Part shown: piece by piece, positions 1-9,311 of the stretch
Position numbering within the stretch: position 1 is the first letter of the stretch
Layout: each line of letters starts with the position of its first letter
Assembly (NCBI RefSeq): GCF_004138485.1
Contig: NZ_ML142848.1
Coordinates: 718,640 to 782,639 of the forward strand
DNA from: Peristeroidobacter soli
GTDB taxonomy: Bacteria; Pseudomonadota; Gammaproteobacteria; Steroidobacterales; Steroidobacteraceae
Length of the DNA: 64,000 nt
Reading direction: 5' to 3'
Notes under the pieces: model-generated
Databases searched by the model: none
What the model was told of the DNA's origin: nothing
Seen by the model: the letters and a program-made list of their open reading frames with translations, nothing else
Translations under genes and position numbers: made by a program

Positions 1-516
1 GCCGAACAGTGCCGACGACTGGGTACGAGAGTTGTAGCCCAGCTCACGCACGCCCACGACCGTCACTTCTTCCAGACGCGAACTGTTTGTCTCTTCCTTG
101 GCGGCCGCCGGGGCCGGCACGCGTGCCTGACTCTCGGTCTGTGCCACTCGCAGGAAGCCTTCCGACGGCCGCACGTACGCGCCCTTCTCCGCGACAGCCT
201 CGCGAGGCGTGGAGATTCTGATGGTGCGGGCATTGACGAATTCATAGCGCAGCTCGGTGCCCATCAGCAGTTGCTGCAAGGCCTGTTGGGCGGACAACGC
301 ACCGACCACGCGTGGTGTCATCACTGCACCAGCCGGCAGGTCCTCATCGCGCAAGACCACCTGCAACCCGGTTTGATCGGCGAACTTCTCCAGCGCCGCC
401 CGGATCGGCTGCGGCTCGATGTTGAAGGCGACCCGTGCCGCTTCGTCGTCGGCGACCGCCATGCCACTCAACAACAGCGCGGTTCCGGTGGCCAGCCAGC
501 GTTTCGGAATTCTCAT
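1..516 (-). CDS. TonB-dependent receptor with STN signalling domain (N-terminal part, cut by window edge)
   Basis: This is the N-terminal 172 residues of an outer-membrane TonB-dependent transducer; the rest lies left of the window. A signal peptide (about residues 1-22) is followed by a secretin/TonB short N-terminal (STN) domain at about 28-102. A Pro/Ala linker leads to a TonB-box-like LEEVTVVG at 148-155, where the plug begins. The ATG ending at 516 is preceded by GGGGAG at a good distance. STN domains contact FecR-type regulators in the periplasm, and an ECF sigma/FecR pair is divergent next door, so this is probably the sensor of that pair. The ligand cannot be inferred from this part. 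It is certain that the gene is incomplete here; the family is clear. Confidence 0.9.
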   Translation of the reverse strand, partial: MRIPKRWLATGTALLLSGMAVADDEAARVAFNIEPQPIRAALEKFADQTGLQVVLRDEDLPAGAVMTPRVVGALSAQQALQQLLMGTELRYEFVNARTIRISTPREAVAEKGAYVRPSEGFLRVAQTESQARVPAPAAAKEETNSSRLEEVTVVGVRELGYNSRTQSSALFG

Positions 517-575
517 CGGTGCTCCCCAGATCGTTTTAGTGTGGTCATTGGGGTAGTGGGACGCGAGCGGCAAAA

Positions 576-602
576 CCTTGATTGTCGATCTGGAAATCAA
601 GG
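576..602. promoter_or_regulatory. Inverted repeat in the divergent receptor/sigma promoter region
   Basis: CCTTGATT (576-583) and AATCAAGG (595-602) form a perfect 8-bp inverted repeat around an 11-nt spacer. It lies in the 140-bp region between the receptor start at 516 and the sigma factor start at 657. It could bind a dimeric regulator or form a hairpin in a transcript leader. There is no T tract, so it is not a terminator. Confidence 0.45.
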
Positions 603-656
603 AATTTGCCCGAACGCCCCACTAAGGTGTACTAGAGGGGTCCATCTGCGAAGGCC

Positions 657-1214
657 ATGACACAGGCGAAAGCGAAACATCTCGATGCGGCGGCCCGGCT
701 GGCGGCGGTCGCATTCCAGAAGTACGAGGGAGCCCTGCACCGCTATGTACTGCGCCGGCTGCGGCGACCGCAATCGGCGCCCGACATCACTCAGGACATC
801 TTCGAGCGCTTTCTGAAAGTCAATCGCGCCGACGCCATTCGCAATCCCCAGGCCTACCTGTTCGGGATCGCCGCCCATGTCCTGAGCGAAGCCCACTATC
901 ACCAGGAGCACGACCCGGTGACCTACGACTCGGAGCTGCTCGAGAAGCGCACCGAGGTCGCGGGCTGCGGCAGTCCGGATGAATTGACCGACACACTGGC
1001 TATGCAAAGGGATCTGCTGGAGGCACTCAGGGCGCTCCCCGACAACCATCTGGTCGCGGTGCTGCTGGTGAAAGGCGAAGGCCTGTCCTACGAGGAGGCG
1101 GCCCGTGCCGCCGGCTTCACCGAAAGCACCATCGGCACCTATCTCACGCATGCTCGGGCCAAATTGAAGCTGATGCTCGAGGAGTACTACAGCGGCACGG
1201 AGTCACCGCCATGA
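657..1214 (+). CDS. ECF RNA polymerase sigma factor, FecI type
   Basis: A 185-residue group IV sigma factor. Region 2 is visible in the N-terminal half (PDITQDIFERFLKVNR), and region 4 with its helix-turn-helix in the C-terminal part (GLSYEEAARAAGFTESTIGTYL). It is probably released when the neighbouring receptor is occupied and would direct RNA polymerase to the receptor promoter. The stop overlaps the FecR start in ATGA, so the two are translationally coupled. A GAAGG lies just upstream of the ATG, though close to it. The length is normal for the family. Confidence 0.92.
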   Translation: MTQAKAKHLDAAARLAAVAFQKYEGALHRYVLRRLRRPQSAPDITQDIFERFLKVNRADAIRNPQAYLFGIAAHVLSEAHYHQEHDPVTYDSELLEKRTEVAGCGSPDELTDTLAMQRDLLEALRALPDNHLVAVLLVKGEGLSYEEAARAAGFTESTIGTYLTHARAKLKLMLEEYYSGTESPP

Positions 1215-2245
1215 CCCTGGTCCAGAAACAGATCGATCGGTTGCTGGCGCAGCGGGCTTCCGAATGGGTGGAAATACTGAAGACGGCCGGGCCCGCCGAG
1301 CACGAGGCCTTCGTGGACTGGCTACGCGAGTCGCGACGGCACGTCGAGGAATTCCTGACCGTCGTCGCGCTCGACCGTGAGCTGGACGGCCTCGACATGC
1401 AAGGCCGTTTCGACAAGGACGCATTACTGAGCCGCGTCTCTGCCACCGTCGCTCCGCTGCCATTGCCCGTGATGGAACCCGCGAGCCGCGTGACGAAAGC
1501 ACAACGTTTCACTCGCCGCCGCTGGGCAGCCGCGCTGGTTGCCGGCCTGGCCGTTGCACTCGTCGGCCTGCTGTTCGCGGCCGACTTCATCGTGCCCGCG
1601 CAGAATTTCGTCACAGCGCCCGGCGTGCGTCAGTCCATCGAGTTACAGGACGGCTCGGTCGTGCAACTGAATGCGGACTCTCATGTGCGGGTACGCATGT
1701 ATCGATCGGCGCGAGAGCTGGAGCTGCTGAGAGGCGAAGCGCTGTTCAAGGTGGCGCACGACACGAATCGCCCGTTCCGCGTTCACGCCGGCAATGCAGT
1801 GGTTCAGGCGTTGGGCACGCAGTTCAACGTCAGCACCCAATCCTCCGGCACGGTCGTCTCGGTGGTCGAAGGCAAAGTGCGGGTATCGAATGAAACATCC
1901 GACAGCCCCGCGCCACCGGTCGACGCGCTGATCGCCGGCCAACAAGCGGTGATTGCGCCAACCGGAACCATTACGCGCAATGAAACGGTCGACGTGAAGC
2001 AGGCGCTGACCTGGCAGCCGCAACGCCTGGTATTCCGGAAGACGCCGCTGGAAGAGATCGCGCAACAGTTCAACAGTCACAACGTGACGCCGAAGCTGCG
2101 CCTGATCGGTATCGAGCGCGACTCGCACCACTACTCGGCAACCTTCGATGCCGACGATCCGCAGTCCTTCGGCGCTCTGTTGGAGAAGGAGCCGGACCTG
2201 GCTGTCGAGTGGCGTCCGGGCGAGATCCTGATCCGCCGGCGGTAG
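1211..2245 (+). CDS. FecR-family transmembrane sigma regulator
   Basis: A 344-residue inner-membrane anti-sigma/sigma regulator. The cytoplasmic N-terminus carries the typical opening (WVEILKTAGPAEHEAFVDWL) and a single membrane helix lies at about 102-121. The periplasmic FecR domain follows (GVRQSIELQDGSVVQLNADS). The C-terminal 80 residues resemble the STN-like fold that contacts the receptor's own STN domain. The start overlaps the sigma gene by 4 bp. It should pass the receptor signal across the inner membrane to the sigma factor. Family assignment is firm; the signal is unknown. Confidence 0.92.
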   Translation: MTLVQKQIDRLLAQRASEWVEILKTAGPAEHEAFVDWLRESRRHVEEFLTVVALDRELDGLDMQGRFDKDALLSRVSATVAPLPLPVMEPASRVTKAQRFTRRRWAAALVAGLAVALVGLLFAADFIVPAQNFVTAPGVRQSIELQDGSVVQLNADSHVRVRMYRSARELELLRGEALFKVAHDTNRPFRVHAGNAVVQALGTQFNVSTQSSGTVVSVVEGKVRVSNETSDSPAPPVDALIAGQQAVIAPTGTITRNETVDVKQALTWQPQRLVFRKTPLEEIAQQFNSHNVTPKLRLIGIERDSHHYSATFDADDPQSFGALLEKEPDLAVEWRPGEILIRRR

Positions 2246-2357
2246 CTGCTACCCCTCGACCTGTTGCGTTTCCTGACGGCCACCTGACGCAATCAGCCGG
2301 CGGGCTGTCAGGCGACGCTGGGCACACTGCCGACTCACGTCGACAGTACTGCTCCCC

Positions 2358-3725
2358 ATGCCCCGATTCTCGTCTCTCTTATTACTCGGCCTGCTCGCAC
2401 TGACCCCCATGGTCCGTGGCGACGACCTGATGACGTCCTGGCAGGCGGCGCGCGAGTACGACGCCAACTTCGCCGCCGCCCAGGACACGCTGGCGGCGGG
2501 CATCGAACAAGCGAACCTGGCGACCGCAGCCGTGCTGCCCCAACTCGACCTCATCGGCTCGGGCGAGCACCGCGACGAAGACTACCGCTCGGGCAATCCC
2601 GAGCCGAAGGCCAGCGAGCGCACTTCGGGTCGTATAGGCGGGTGGTCGGTGTCGCTGTCGCAGCCCCTCTACGACGCCAATGCCTTCGCCGACCGGGCGC
2701 AGCTGCTCAAAGGAGCCGACAGAGCGCGAATCGCGTTCCGTGTCGCCGAGCAGGACCTGATCCTGCGCACGACGCAGGCCTGCTTCGATGTGCTGCTCGC
2801 GCAGAACAATCTGACCCTGGTGCGTGCCCAGAAGGATGCGATCAGTCAGCAGCTCGCGCAGGCGAAGAAAACGTTTGCGCTCGGGCTTGCGACGATCACC
2901 GACACCGATGAAGCGCAGGCCCGCTACGACACGATCATCGCAGCCGAGATCGCCGCCCGCAGCGACCTTCAGGTCAAAGCCGCTGCCTACACCAACTTGA
3001 CCGGCCTCGATCCCGCTCAGCTGCGAACCATCGGCGACACCACGCCGGCCATCGATCCGCCGCGCGACACACTCGCCACCTTCCTGGAACAAGCCGAGCG
3101 CAACAACCTGACGCTGCGGTCCGAACAACTGGGCCTGGACATCGCCCGGGCCGAGATCGATCGCTATCGCCTGTCGCACTCCCCGGTGGTCGCGCTGGTC
3201 GCCAGTTATGGTCACGACATCGAAGACGGCAGCATCTCCTCTTCGGGTTGGCGCGATCGCACTGACACCGGCGTGGTCGGCGTACAAGTGACCGTTCCTT
3301 TATTCAGTGGCGGCGCGCGACAGTCCCGGCTGCGTCAGGCCAAGGCGACCGCCAGTGCAAGTGCCAACACGCTCGAAGCTCTGCGACGCGACGTGAAACT
3401 GCAGACTCAGCAGTTCTATCTCGATGTCGTCAGCGGCGCCGCCCGGCTGCGCGCCCTGGATCAAGCACGCATCTCTGGCGCGTCGGCGCTACAGTCGAGC
3501 AAGACCGGCCGAGATGTCGGCGTGCGCACCACCCTCGATGTGCTCAACGCCGAGCAGGCGTACTACCAGACGCTCTACGACCGCACCTCGGCCCGCTATC
3601 AATATCTGTTCAGCCGTCTGCAACTCGCCGCCTCGCTCGGCGAGCTCACCGAGCGGCAGCTGGCTATGGTCAATACCTGGCTCGACTCCCCTCCTTTCAC
3701 CGCTCCCGCCGAGATGCTGCCGTGA
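2358..3725 (+). CDS. TolC-family outer-membrane efflux protein
   Basis: A 455-residue outer-membrane factor with a signal peptide ending near residue 22 (ALTPMVRGDD). It has two OEP repeats rich in long amphipathic helices. TolC-type features include the N-terminal AAREYDANFAAAQ, the AKKTFALGLATITD helix and its second-repeat counterpart SKTGRDVGVRTTLDVLNAE. It forms the exit duct of the efflux system encoded by the next two genes. The outer-membrane gene comes first in the operon, whereas in many RND operons it is last. Its stop overlaps the adaptor start, so the three genes are co-translated. Substrate unknown. Confidence 0.93.
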   Translation: MPRFSSLLLLGLLALTPMVRGDDLMTSWQAAREYDANFAAAQDTLAAGIEQANLATAAVLPQLDLIGSGEHRDEDYRSGNPEPKASERTSGRIGGWSVSLSQPLYDANAFADRAQLLKGADRARIAFRVAEQDLILRTTQACFDVLLAQNNLTLVRAQKDAISQQLAQAKKTFALGLATITDTDEAQARYDTIIAAEIAARSDLQVKAAAYTNLTGLDPAQLRTIGDTTPAIDPPRDTLATFLEQAERNNLTLRSEQLGLDIARAEIDRYRLSHSPVVALVASYGHDIEDGSISSSGWRDRTDTGVVGVQVTVPLFSGGARQSRLRQAKATASASANTLEALRRDVKLQTQQFYLDVVSGAARLRALDQARISGASALQSSKTGRDVGVRTTLDVLNAEQAYYQTLYDRTSARYQYLFSRLQLAASLGELTERQLAMVNTWLDSPPFTAPAEMLP

Positions 3726-4831
3726 TGTCGCTCAGGAAACATTGGTTTTGGGGGGCCGCCGCGCTCGTGATCCTCGGCGCGGGACTGGCCACACAACAGG
3801 GCAATCAAGCGGCCGCCAAGAGCGATCGTCCCAAACTGCTGCCGGCAGTGCGTGTCGGTACGGCACAGACGCTCGACCTGCCGGTGCAAATCCAGGGTCA
3901 GGGCCATCTGGTCGCGCTGAACCGGGTCGACGTGCGCCCGCAGATCACCGGAATCATTCGCACCGTGCACTTTCGCGAAGGCGACGATATCCGGGCCGGG
4001 CAACTGCTGTTCGAAATCGATCCGTCGGAGGCCAAGGCGCAGCTCAGCCGCACGCAAGCGCAGGCAGCGCAGATCAAAGCGCAACTGGACGACGCCGATC
4101 GCGACTATCACCGTTCCACCGAACTGGTGAAAGCCGGTTTCATTTCACCGAGCGCCGCCGACACCAGCGCGAGCAAAGTGGCATCGTTGCGTGCCCAATA
4201 TGAAGCGGCGCTCGCCGAGGCCGAAACCGCCAAAGTGCAGCTCGGTCATACGCGCATCCTCTCGCCGATCGCGGCACGCGCCGGTGCGGTCGATGTTCAT
4301 CCCGGCAGCCTCGCCGAGATCGGCGGCTCGTTGCCGCTCGTCACGCTGCTGCAGTTCGATCCAATCGGCGTGGAATTCAGTCTGCCCGAATCCCAACTCA
4401 ACTCGATCCTCAAGGGACGCAGCGAACGGGCCCTGCACATCCAGTTGAACACTCCCGACGGCCAGCAGGTCGAAGGCAAGCTCACATTCATCGACAACAC
4501 CGTCAATCGCAATACCGGCACCATCAACCTCAAAGCCAGTTTCCCCAATGCCACGGGCACGCTGTGGCCCGGCGCGTTCGTGCGGGTGGACTTGCAGGCC
4601 GGCCTCGACCGCAACGCCACCGTGTTGCCGCCACAAGCATTGCTGCAGGGACCGGCGGGTCATTTCGTCTACGTGCTCAACGACGCCAACGAAGTGAACG
4701 CGCAACCCGTCACGCTGTTACGAATTCAGGATGAACGAGCCGTCGTCGAAGGGTTGTCCGGCACACCGCGCGTGGTGATCGAAGGCAACCGCAATCTTCG
4801 TGCCGGCATGAAAGTTCAGGTGCGCTCATGA
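3725..4831 (+). CDS. RND efflux periplasmic adaptor (HlyD/MFP family)
   Basis: A 368-residue membrane-fusion protein with an N-terminal membrane anchor or uncleaved signal (about 6-22). It has a lipoyl half-motif (IRTVHFREGDDIRAGQLLFE), a coiled-coil hairpin (about 100-170) and a beta-barrel domain with the conserved GTINLKASFPN segment. The ATG at 3725 shares its A with the previous stop (TGATG); a GTG at 3722 is an alternative. It overlaps the pump gene by 4 bp. It should bridge the inner-membrane pump and the TolC-like duct. The MdtA/MexA-type assignment is confident. Confidence 0.93.
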   Translation: MSLRKHWFWGAAALVILGAGLATQQGNQAAAKSDRPKLLPAVRVGTAQTLDLPVQIQGQGHLVALNRVDVRPQITGIIRTVHFREGDDIRAGQLLFEIDPSEAKAQLSRTQAQAAQIKAQLDDADRDYHRSTELVKAGFISPSAADTSASKVASLRAQYEAALAEAETAKVQLGHTRILSPIAARAGAVDVHPGSLAEIGGSLPLVTLLQFDPIGVEFSLPESQLNSILKGRSERALHIQLNTPDGQQVEGKLTFIDNTVNRNTGTINLKASFPNATGTLWPGAFVRVDLQAGLDRNATVLPPQALLQGPAGHFVYVLNDANEVNAQPVTLLRIQDERAVVEGLSGTPRVVIEGNRNLRAGMKVQVRS

Positions 4832-7800
4832 ATCTCTCCCGCCTGTGCCTGCGCCGTCCAGTGGCAACCTCGCTGCTGTGGCTGGCAGTCGTCGTCGCTG
4901 GCCTCGCCAGCTGGACACAGCTGCCGATCGCGGCGCTGCCTAAATATGAAACGCCCAACATTCAAGTGAAGGCGGTGCTGTCCGGCGCCAGTCCCGAAAC
5001 CATGGCGAGCTCGATCGCGACCCCGCTGGAGAAACAGTTCTCGGCGATCGCCGGCCTGGTGCGCACCTCGTCCACGAGCATTCAAGGAGAAACCAAGATC
5101 CAGCTCGAATTCGATTCTTCACGCAGCATCGATTCGGCGGCCACGGAAGTGCAGGCCGCGCTGTCGAATGCGACTCGTCAGCTGCCGCCCGAAATGAAAA
5201 CGCCGCCGAGCTATTCGCGTGTGAATCCCGGCGACGCGCCGATCCTCACCTTGGGCCTGAGCTCGCCCACCATGACGTTGGGCCAGTTGAACGCCTATAT
5301 CGACAATCTGGTCGTCCCGGCGATGTCCGCGGTGAGCGGCGTGGCACAAGTGAACATCAAAGGTCACAAACGATTCGCGGTACGTGCCGAGATCGATCCG
5401 GAGCGATTGACCGCACTGAATCTCACGCTGGATGAAGTCAGCGCGGCGTTGCAGTCCGCAAACTCCAATACGCCGCTCGGCCAGTTGGACAACGCACGGC
5501 AAATGTTGTCCCTGCAGATGCCCAACCAGCTCAAAGTCGCCGACGACTTCGCGCGAGTGGTCGTTGCCACGCGCGATGGTCAGATCATCCGGCTCAGCGA
5601 TGTGGCCACGGTCCGCGACAGCATCGAGAACACTCAGAGCACCAGCGACGTGAACGGCGAGGACGCGGTGCTGGTCGAAATCAACCGCCTGCCGGAAGCG
5701 AACACGGTCGCCACCGTTCAGGCGATTCGCGAGCTGCTGCCCCGGCTGCAACAGCAATTGCCCGCCTCCATCAAGATCGTCGAGTTGAACGACCGCTCGC
5801 GGTCCATTCGCGAAGCGATCCACGACGTTTATCTGACGATGTTGCTGACGGTCGCGCTGGTGGTACTGGTGATCCTGCTGTTCCTGCGTCACGGCCGCGC
5901 GACGTTGATTCCCGCGCTCAGCCTGCCCATCTCCTTGCTCGGCACGTTCGGACTGATGCATCTGCTGGAACTGAGCCTGAACAGCATCTCGTTGATGGGC
6001 CTGACCATTGCCGTCGGCCTGGTGGTCGACGACGCCATCGTGGTGCTGGAGAACATCATGCGGCACATCGAAGAAGGCATGCCGGTGCGAGAAGCGACGC
6101 TGCGGGGTGCCGGCGAAGTCGGCTTCACCGTGCTCTCGATCTCACTGTCGCTGGTCGCCGCGTTCATTCCCATCTTCTTCCTGCCGGGCACCGTGGGCGC
6201 CCTGTTTCATGAGTTCGCCGTCGTGGTCTCGTTGTCGATTCTGGTCTCCGCGGCGGTGGCGCTCACCTTGATTCCGGTGCTCGTGCCGGCCCTGCTGAAA
6301 CATCGGACAGCCAAGGTGCACGAGCCGCGATGGGCGCGATATACGGAACAGGCGATCCAGGCGACCACGCGTGCCTATGGCCGACTGCTCGACGTCGCGC
6401 TTGCTCGCCGCGGGTTCGTACTCGCTCTGGGCGCGTCCACCATTGCACTCACCGTCTGGCTGTACATGATCGCCCCCAAAGGCTTCTTCCCTCAGGAAGA
6501 CACGGGACAGATCGAAACCAAAGTGATCACGTCCCAGGACATGTCGTATGAAGGCCGGCTCGCCATCATTCGCCAGCTGCAAGCGGTGTTGCGGAAGGAG
6601 CCCGCGATCGCCACGCTGGCGTCCAAAGTCGACCACGACACCACGCGCCTCACCATCGGCCTGAAAGCTCGCAATCAGCGCCCTGCGATGGCGGACGTTC
6701 TGCAGAGCCTGCGTGAGCATTCGAATTTCCTGCCGGGCGTGCGCGTCACCTTCAGCCCGGTGCAGAACCTCAAGGTTGGCTCGGGCAGCTCGGCGAGCGC
6801 CAACCAATACATCCTGCAATCGGTGGGCAGCGATGAGCTGAACCGCTGGGGCGATGCTCTGCTGGACGAGTTGCGCAAGTCGCCGGTATTCGCGGAACTG
6901 CAGAACGATCTGGAACGCGAAGGATTGCAGATCACGCTCGACATCGATTATCCGCGAGCCGCGCAGCTCGGCGTGGACATGAGCAACATTCGCAGCACGC
7001 TCTACTCCGCTTTCGGCACGCGCCAGGTGTCGTCGATCTATGCACCCGCCGATACGTATCAGGTCATCCTCGAAGTCGCGCCCGAACGCCGGCGCGATGA
7101 AACCGACCTGTCGCGTCTGTACGTTCGCAACGGCACCGGCGGACTGGTGCCGCTGAGCTCTTTCGCTCGCATGGTCCGCGAGCGTGGCGTGCTGGCGGTC
7201 GAGCACGAATCGCAACTGCCCGCCATCACGTTCTCGTTCGAGCTCGCACCCGGCAAGTCGCTGTCCGATGCTTCCGTGGCGATCGATCACGCGCGTGAAG
7301 CGATCGACATGCCGACCACGATCTTCGGCAAGTTCGGCGGCCAGGCTGCGTTGTTCGCCCAGTCCCAGCATACCAACCTGTGGCTGATCCTGATCGCCGT
7401 GGGTGTCGTCTACGTGGTGCTCGGCATGCTGTATGAAAGCTGGATCCATCCGGCGACCATTCTGCTCGGCATTCCCTCCGCCGCGCTCGGTGCCCTGCTC
7501 TGCTTGCGGCTGGTCGGCATGGAACTGACGGTGACGGCGATGATCGGCGTGCTGCTACTCATCGGCATCGTCAAGAAGAACGCCATCATGATGATCGACT
7601 TCGCCATCGAGCTGCGACGGAGCAACTCGATGGGCGCCGCGCAGGCCATCCGTCAGGCCTGCTTGCTGCGCTTCCGTCCCATCATGATGACGACGCTGTG
7701 CGCGCTCATGGGTGCCTTGCCGATGGCTCTGGGGATCGGCGCCGGCGCCGAGATTCGTCAACCTCTCGGCGTCGTGGTGGTCGGTGGCCTGTTGATGTCG

Positions 7801-7944
7801 CAGCTGATCACGCTGTTCATCACGCCGGTGCTGTACGTCACCTTCGACCGACGCAACAAATCGACGGTGCGTGAGCTCGATTACTCGAAACCACCCTGGC
7901 CTGGATCTGAGCCGCGACCAACGGCTCCCATAACTTGGGATTGA
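4828..7944 (+). CDS. RND multidrug efflux pump, inner-membrane subunit (HAE1/AcrB type)
   Basis: A 1038-residue proton-driven exporter of the usual length for the family. TM4 carries the proton-relay pair Asp401-Asp402 (GLVVDDAIVVLENI) and TM10 carries Lys916/Lys917 (GIVKKNAIMMIDF), matching AcrB Asp407/Asp408/Lys940. Two large periplasmic porter regions lie after TM1 and TM7. The drug or metabolite exported cannot be told from sequence. It is the third gene of an OMF-adaptor-pump operon, and no adjacent regulator is seen. The extreme C-terminal tail (after RELDYSKPPW) is Pro-rich and looks less conserved; the DNA there also reads as a protein-like stretch on the other strand. Confidence 0.95.
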   Translation: MNLSRLCLRRPVATSLLWLAVVVAGLASWTQLPIAALPKYETPNIQVKAVLSGASPETMASSIATPLEKQFSAIAGLVRTSSTSIQGETKIQLEFDSSRSIDSAATEVQAALSNATRQLPPEMKTPPSYSRVNPGDAPILTLGLSSPTMTLGQLNAYIDNLVVPAMSAVSGVAQVNIKGHKRFAVRAEIDPERLTALNLTLDEVSAALQSANSNTPLGQLDNARQMLSLQMPNQLKVADDFARVVVATRDGQIIRLSDVATVRDSIENTQSTSDVNGEDAVLVEINRLPEANTVATVQAIRELLPRLQQQLPASIKIVELNDRSRSIREAIHDVYLTMLLTVALVVLVILLFLRHGRATLIPALSLPISLLGTFGLMHLLELSLNSISLMGLTIAVGLVVDDAIVVLENIMRHIEEGMPVREATLRGAGEVGFTVLSISLSLVAAFIPIFFLPGTVGALFHEFAVVVSLSILVSAAVALTLIPVLVPALLKHRTAKVHEPRWARYTEQAIQATTRAYGRLLDVALARRGFVLALGASTIALTVWLYMIAPKGFFPQEDTGQIETKVITSQDMSYEGRLAIIRQLQAVLRKEPAIATLASKVDHDTTRLTIGLKARNQRPAMADVLQSLREHSNFLPGVRVTFSPVQNLKVGSGSSASANQYILQSVGSDELNRWGDALLDELRKSPVFAELQNDLEREGLQITLDIDYPRAAQLGVDMSNIRSTLYSAFGTRQVSSIYAPADTYQVILEVAPERRRDETDLSRLYVRNGTGGLVPLSSFARMVRERGVLAVEHESQLPAITFSFELAPGKSLSDASVAIDHAREAIDMPTTIFGKFGGQAALFAQSQHTNLWLILIAVGVVYVVLGMLYESWIHPATILLGIPSAALGALLCLRLVGMELTVTAMIGVLLLIGIVKKNAIMMIDFAIELRRSNSMGAAQAIRQACLLRFRPIMMTTLCALMGALPMALGIGAGAEIRQPLGVVVVGGLLMSQLITLFITPVLYVTFDRRNKSTVRELDYSKPPWPGSEPRPTAPITWD

Positions 7945-8134
7945 CGACCGCCACGGCCTCGGCCTGTTCATTCCAATGGGGCACGAACTCACTGATGCCC
8001 TCGATCCAGTGCTGGCGCTGCGGATCGAAACGTTAGACGACAAGCCCTTCGATATCAGTCGGCAGTCGCGCTTACGTCACCAAGCTGCAACAATCGCGAT
8101 TCGCCACGTTACGCGGCGCTCGAGGAGACTTCCG

Positions 8135-8569
8135 ATGGGATTACAAATGAACTGGCTGCACTGGGCTCTGGCGTCCGCAGTGTTCGCGGCACTCACCGCG
8201 ATCTTTGCCAAGGTCGGCCTGGAAGGCATCAACTCGGATATCGCGACGATGATCCGCGCCATCATCATTGCGCTGTTGCTGGCGGCGTTCGTTCGATATA
8301 GCGGCCAGTGGGTGAACCCACTCACCTTCTCCGCGCGCAACTGGACCTTCCTGGTGTTGTCGGCGTTGGCGACCGGCGCGTCCTGGGTCTGCTACTTTCG
8401 AGCCCTGCAGTTGGGCGAGGCGTCCAAGGTCGCGCCCATCGACAAGCTCAGCGTGATCCTGGTGGCGATCTTTGCAGTCACGTTTCTTGGCGAGCGTCCG
8501 GCACTCAAGGACTGGGCCGGCATCTCGCTGGTCGGTGCGGGCGTGTTGTTACTTGCGATCAAGCGCTGA
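8135..8569 (+). CDS. Half-size EamA/DMT-family transporter
   Basis: A 144-residue membrane protein with five predicted hydrophobic segments and one EamA domain. Most EamA exporters carry two such domains in about 300 residues, so this one would work as a dimer. The conserved end DKLSVILVAIFAVTFLGERP is typical. The ATG at 8135 is preceded by GAGGAG at 8121-8126 with good spacing; the open frame extends further 5' but without coding character. The substrate is unknown. It is convergent with the PAP2 gene, with 7 bp between the stops. Confidence 0.85.
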   Translation: MGLQMNWLHWALASAVFAALTAIFAKVGLEGINSDIATMIRAIIIALLLAAFVRYSGQWVNPLTFSARNWTFLVLSALATGASWVCYFRALQLGEASKVAPIDKLSVILVAIFAVTFLGERPALKDWAGISLVGAGVLLLAIKR

Positions 8570-8576
8570 GAAGGTT

Positions 8577-9296
8577 CTAGCAGGCGGTCCGCGGCCACAG
8601 GCGGGCTTTGAAGCCCACCGTGTACAGTGTGAGCGAGATCGCCCACACCAGGAACGCACTCCAGATATCGTGAGACACGAAGTGCGCACCACGCGATTGT
8701 TGCGCGATTCCGAAGATCAGCCCGCCCAGGATTCCGGTCGCCAAACCAAGACGTGCCCAGCGGCGGTTGCGCTCACGAAAGACGAACCAGAATGCGAGCA
8801 GCGCGTATCCCGAACTTGCATGCGCCGCCGGGAAACACTGGCCGTGCTTCATGCCCTCCGGGCGGGGCGAGAACAGGTGGACATACGGCATCTCGCCACC
8901 GAACTCGCTCAACGCTCGCGGACAGTGCACATTGGTTGCGGTCTTCAGCAGCCCCACCGTGCCAATCGACAACAGCAGCGCAAGTACCAGGTAGCCCGCC
9001 GGACGCCGCCACTCCCGCCAGCGAGGCTTGTAGAAGCTCAGCCCCCACACGATCAGCGCCGCCAGCGCGATCAGCCGTAACAACCATTGCCCGCCGGTGT
9101 GGACGATCTCATTTGTGAGCAGGCTGCGCGCGCCAATCCACCGTCCGCTCGCCCCGTCGAAGAACAGTGCGTGCGCGATATCCACATCCAACAGGGAAAA
9201 ACTGAACAGCGCAGCCGACAGCACGAACAGGATCAAGGGGACCCGCAGCAGCCGCCACCACAACTGCCTCGGTCCTTCAGCGTCGTTCATCGTCAT
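8577..9296 (-). CDS. PAP2-family membrane phosphatase
   Basis: A 239-residue integral membrane phosphatase. The three PAP2 motifs are visible: a KTATNVHCPR variant of KX6RP, a CFPAAHASSG variant of PSGH, and SRGAHFVSHD as SRX5HX3D. Enzymes of this type remove phosphate from lipid carriers such as undecaprenyl diphosphate, phosphatidylglycerophosphate or lipid A. The ATG at 9296 is chosen; TTG at 9302 and ATG at 9290 are alternatives, with AGAGGG just upstream. The gap to the upstream Omp85-like gene is 15 bp, so it is probably the last gene of the receptor operon and may act on an envelope lipid. Its exact substrate is unknown. Confidence 0.88.
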   Translation of the reverse strand: MTMNDAEGPRQLWWRLLRVPLILFVLSAALFSFSLLDVDIAHALFFDGASGRWIGARSLLTNEIVHTGGQWLLRLIALAALIVWGLSFYKPRWREWRRPAGYLVLALLLSIGTVGLLKTATNVHCPRALSEFGGEMPYVHLFSPRPEGMKHGQCFPAAHASSGYALLAFWFVFRERNRRWARLGLATGILGGLIFGIAQQSRGAHFVSHDIWSAFLVWAISLTLYTVGFKARLWPRTAC

Positions 9297-9311
9297 CTGC
9301 AAGGCCGCCCT

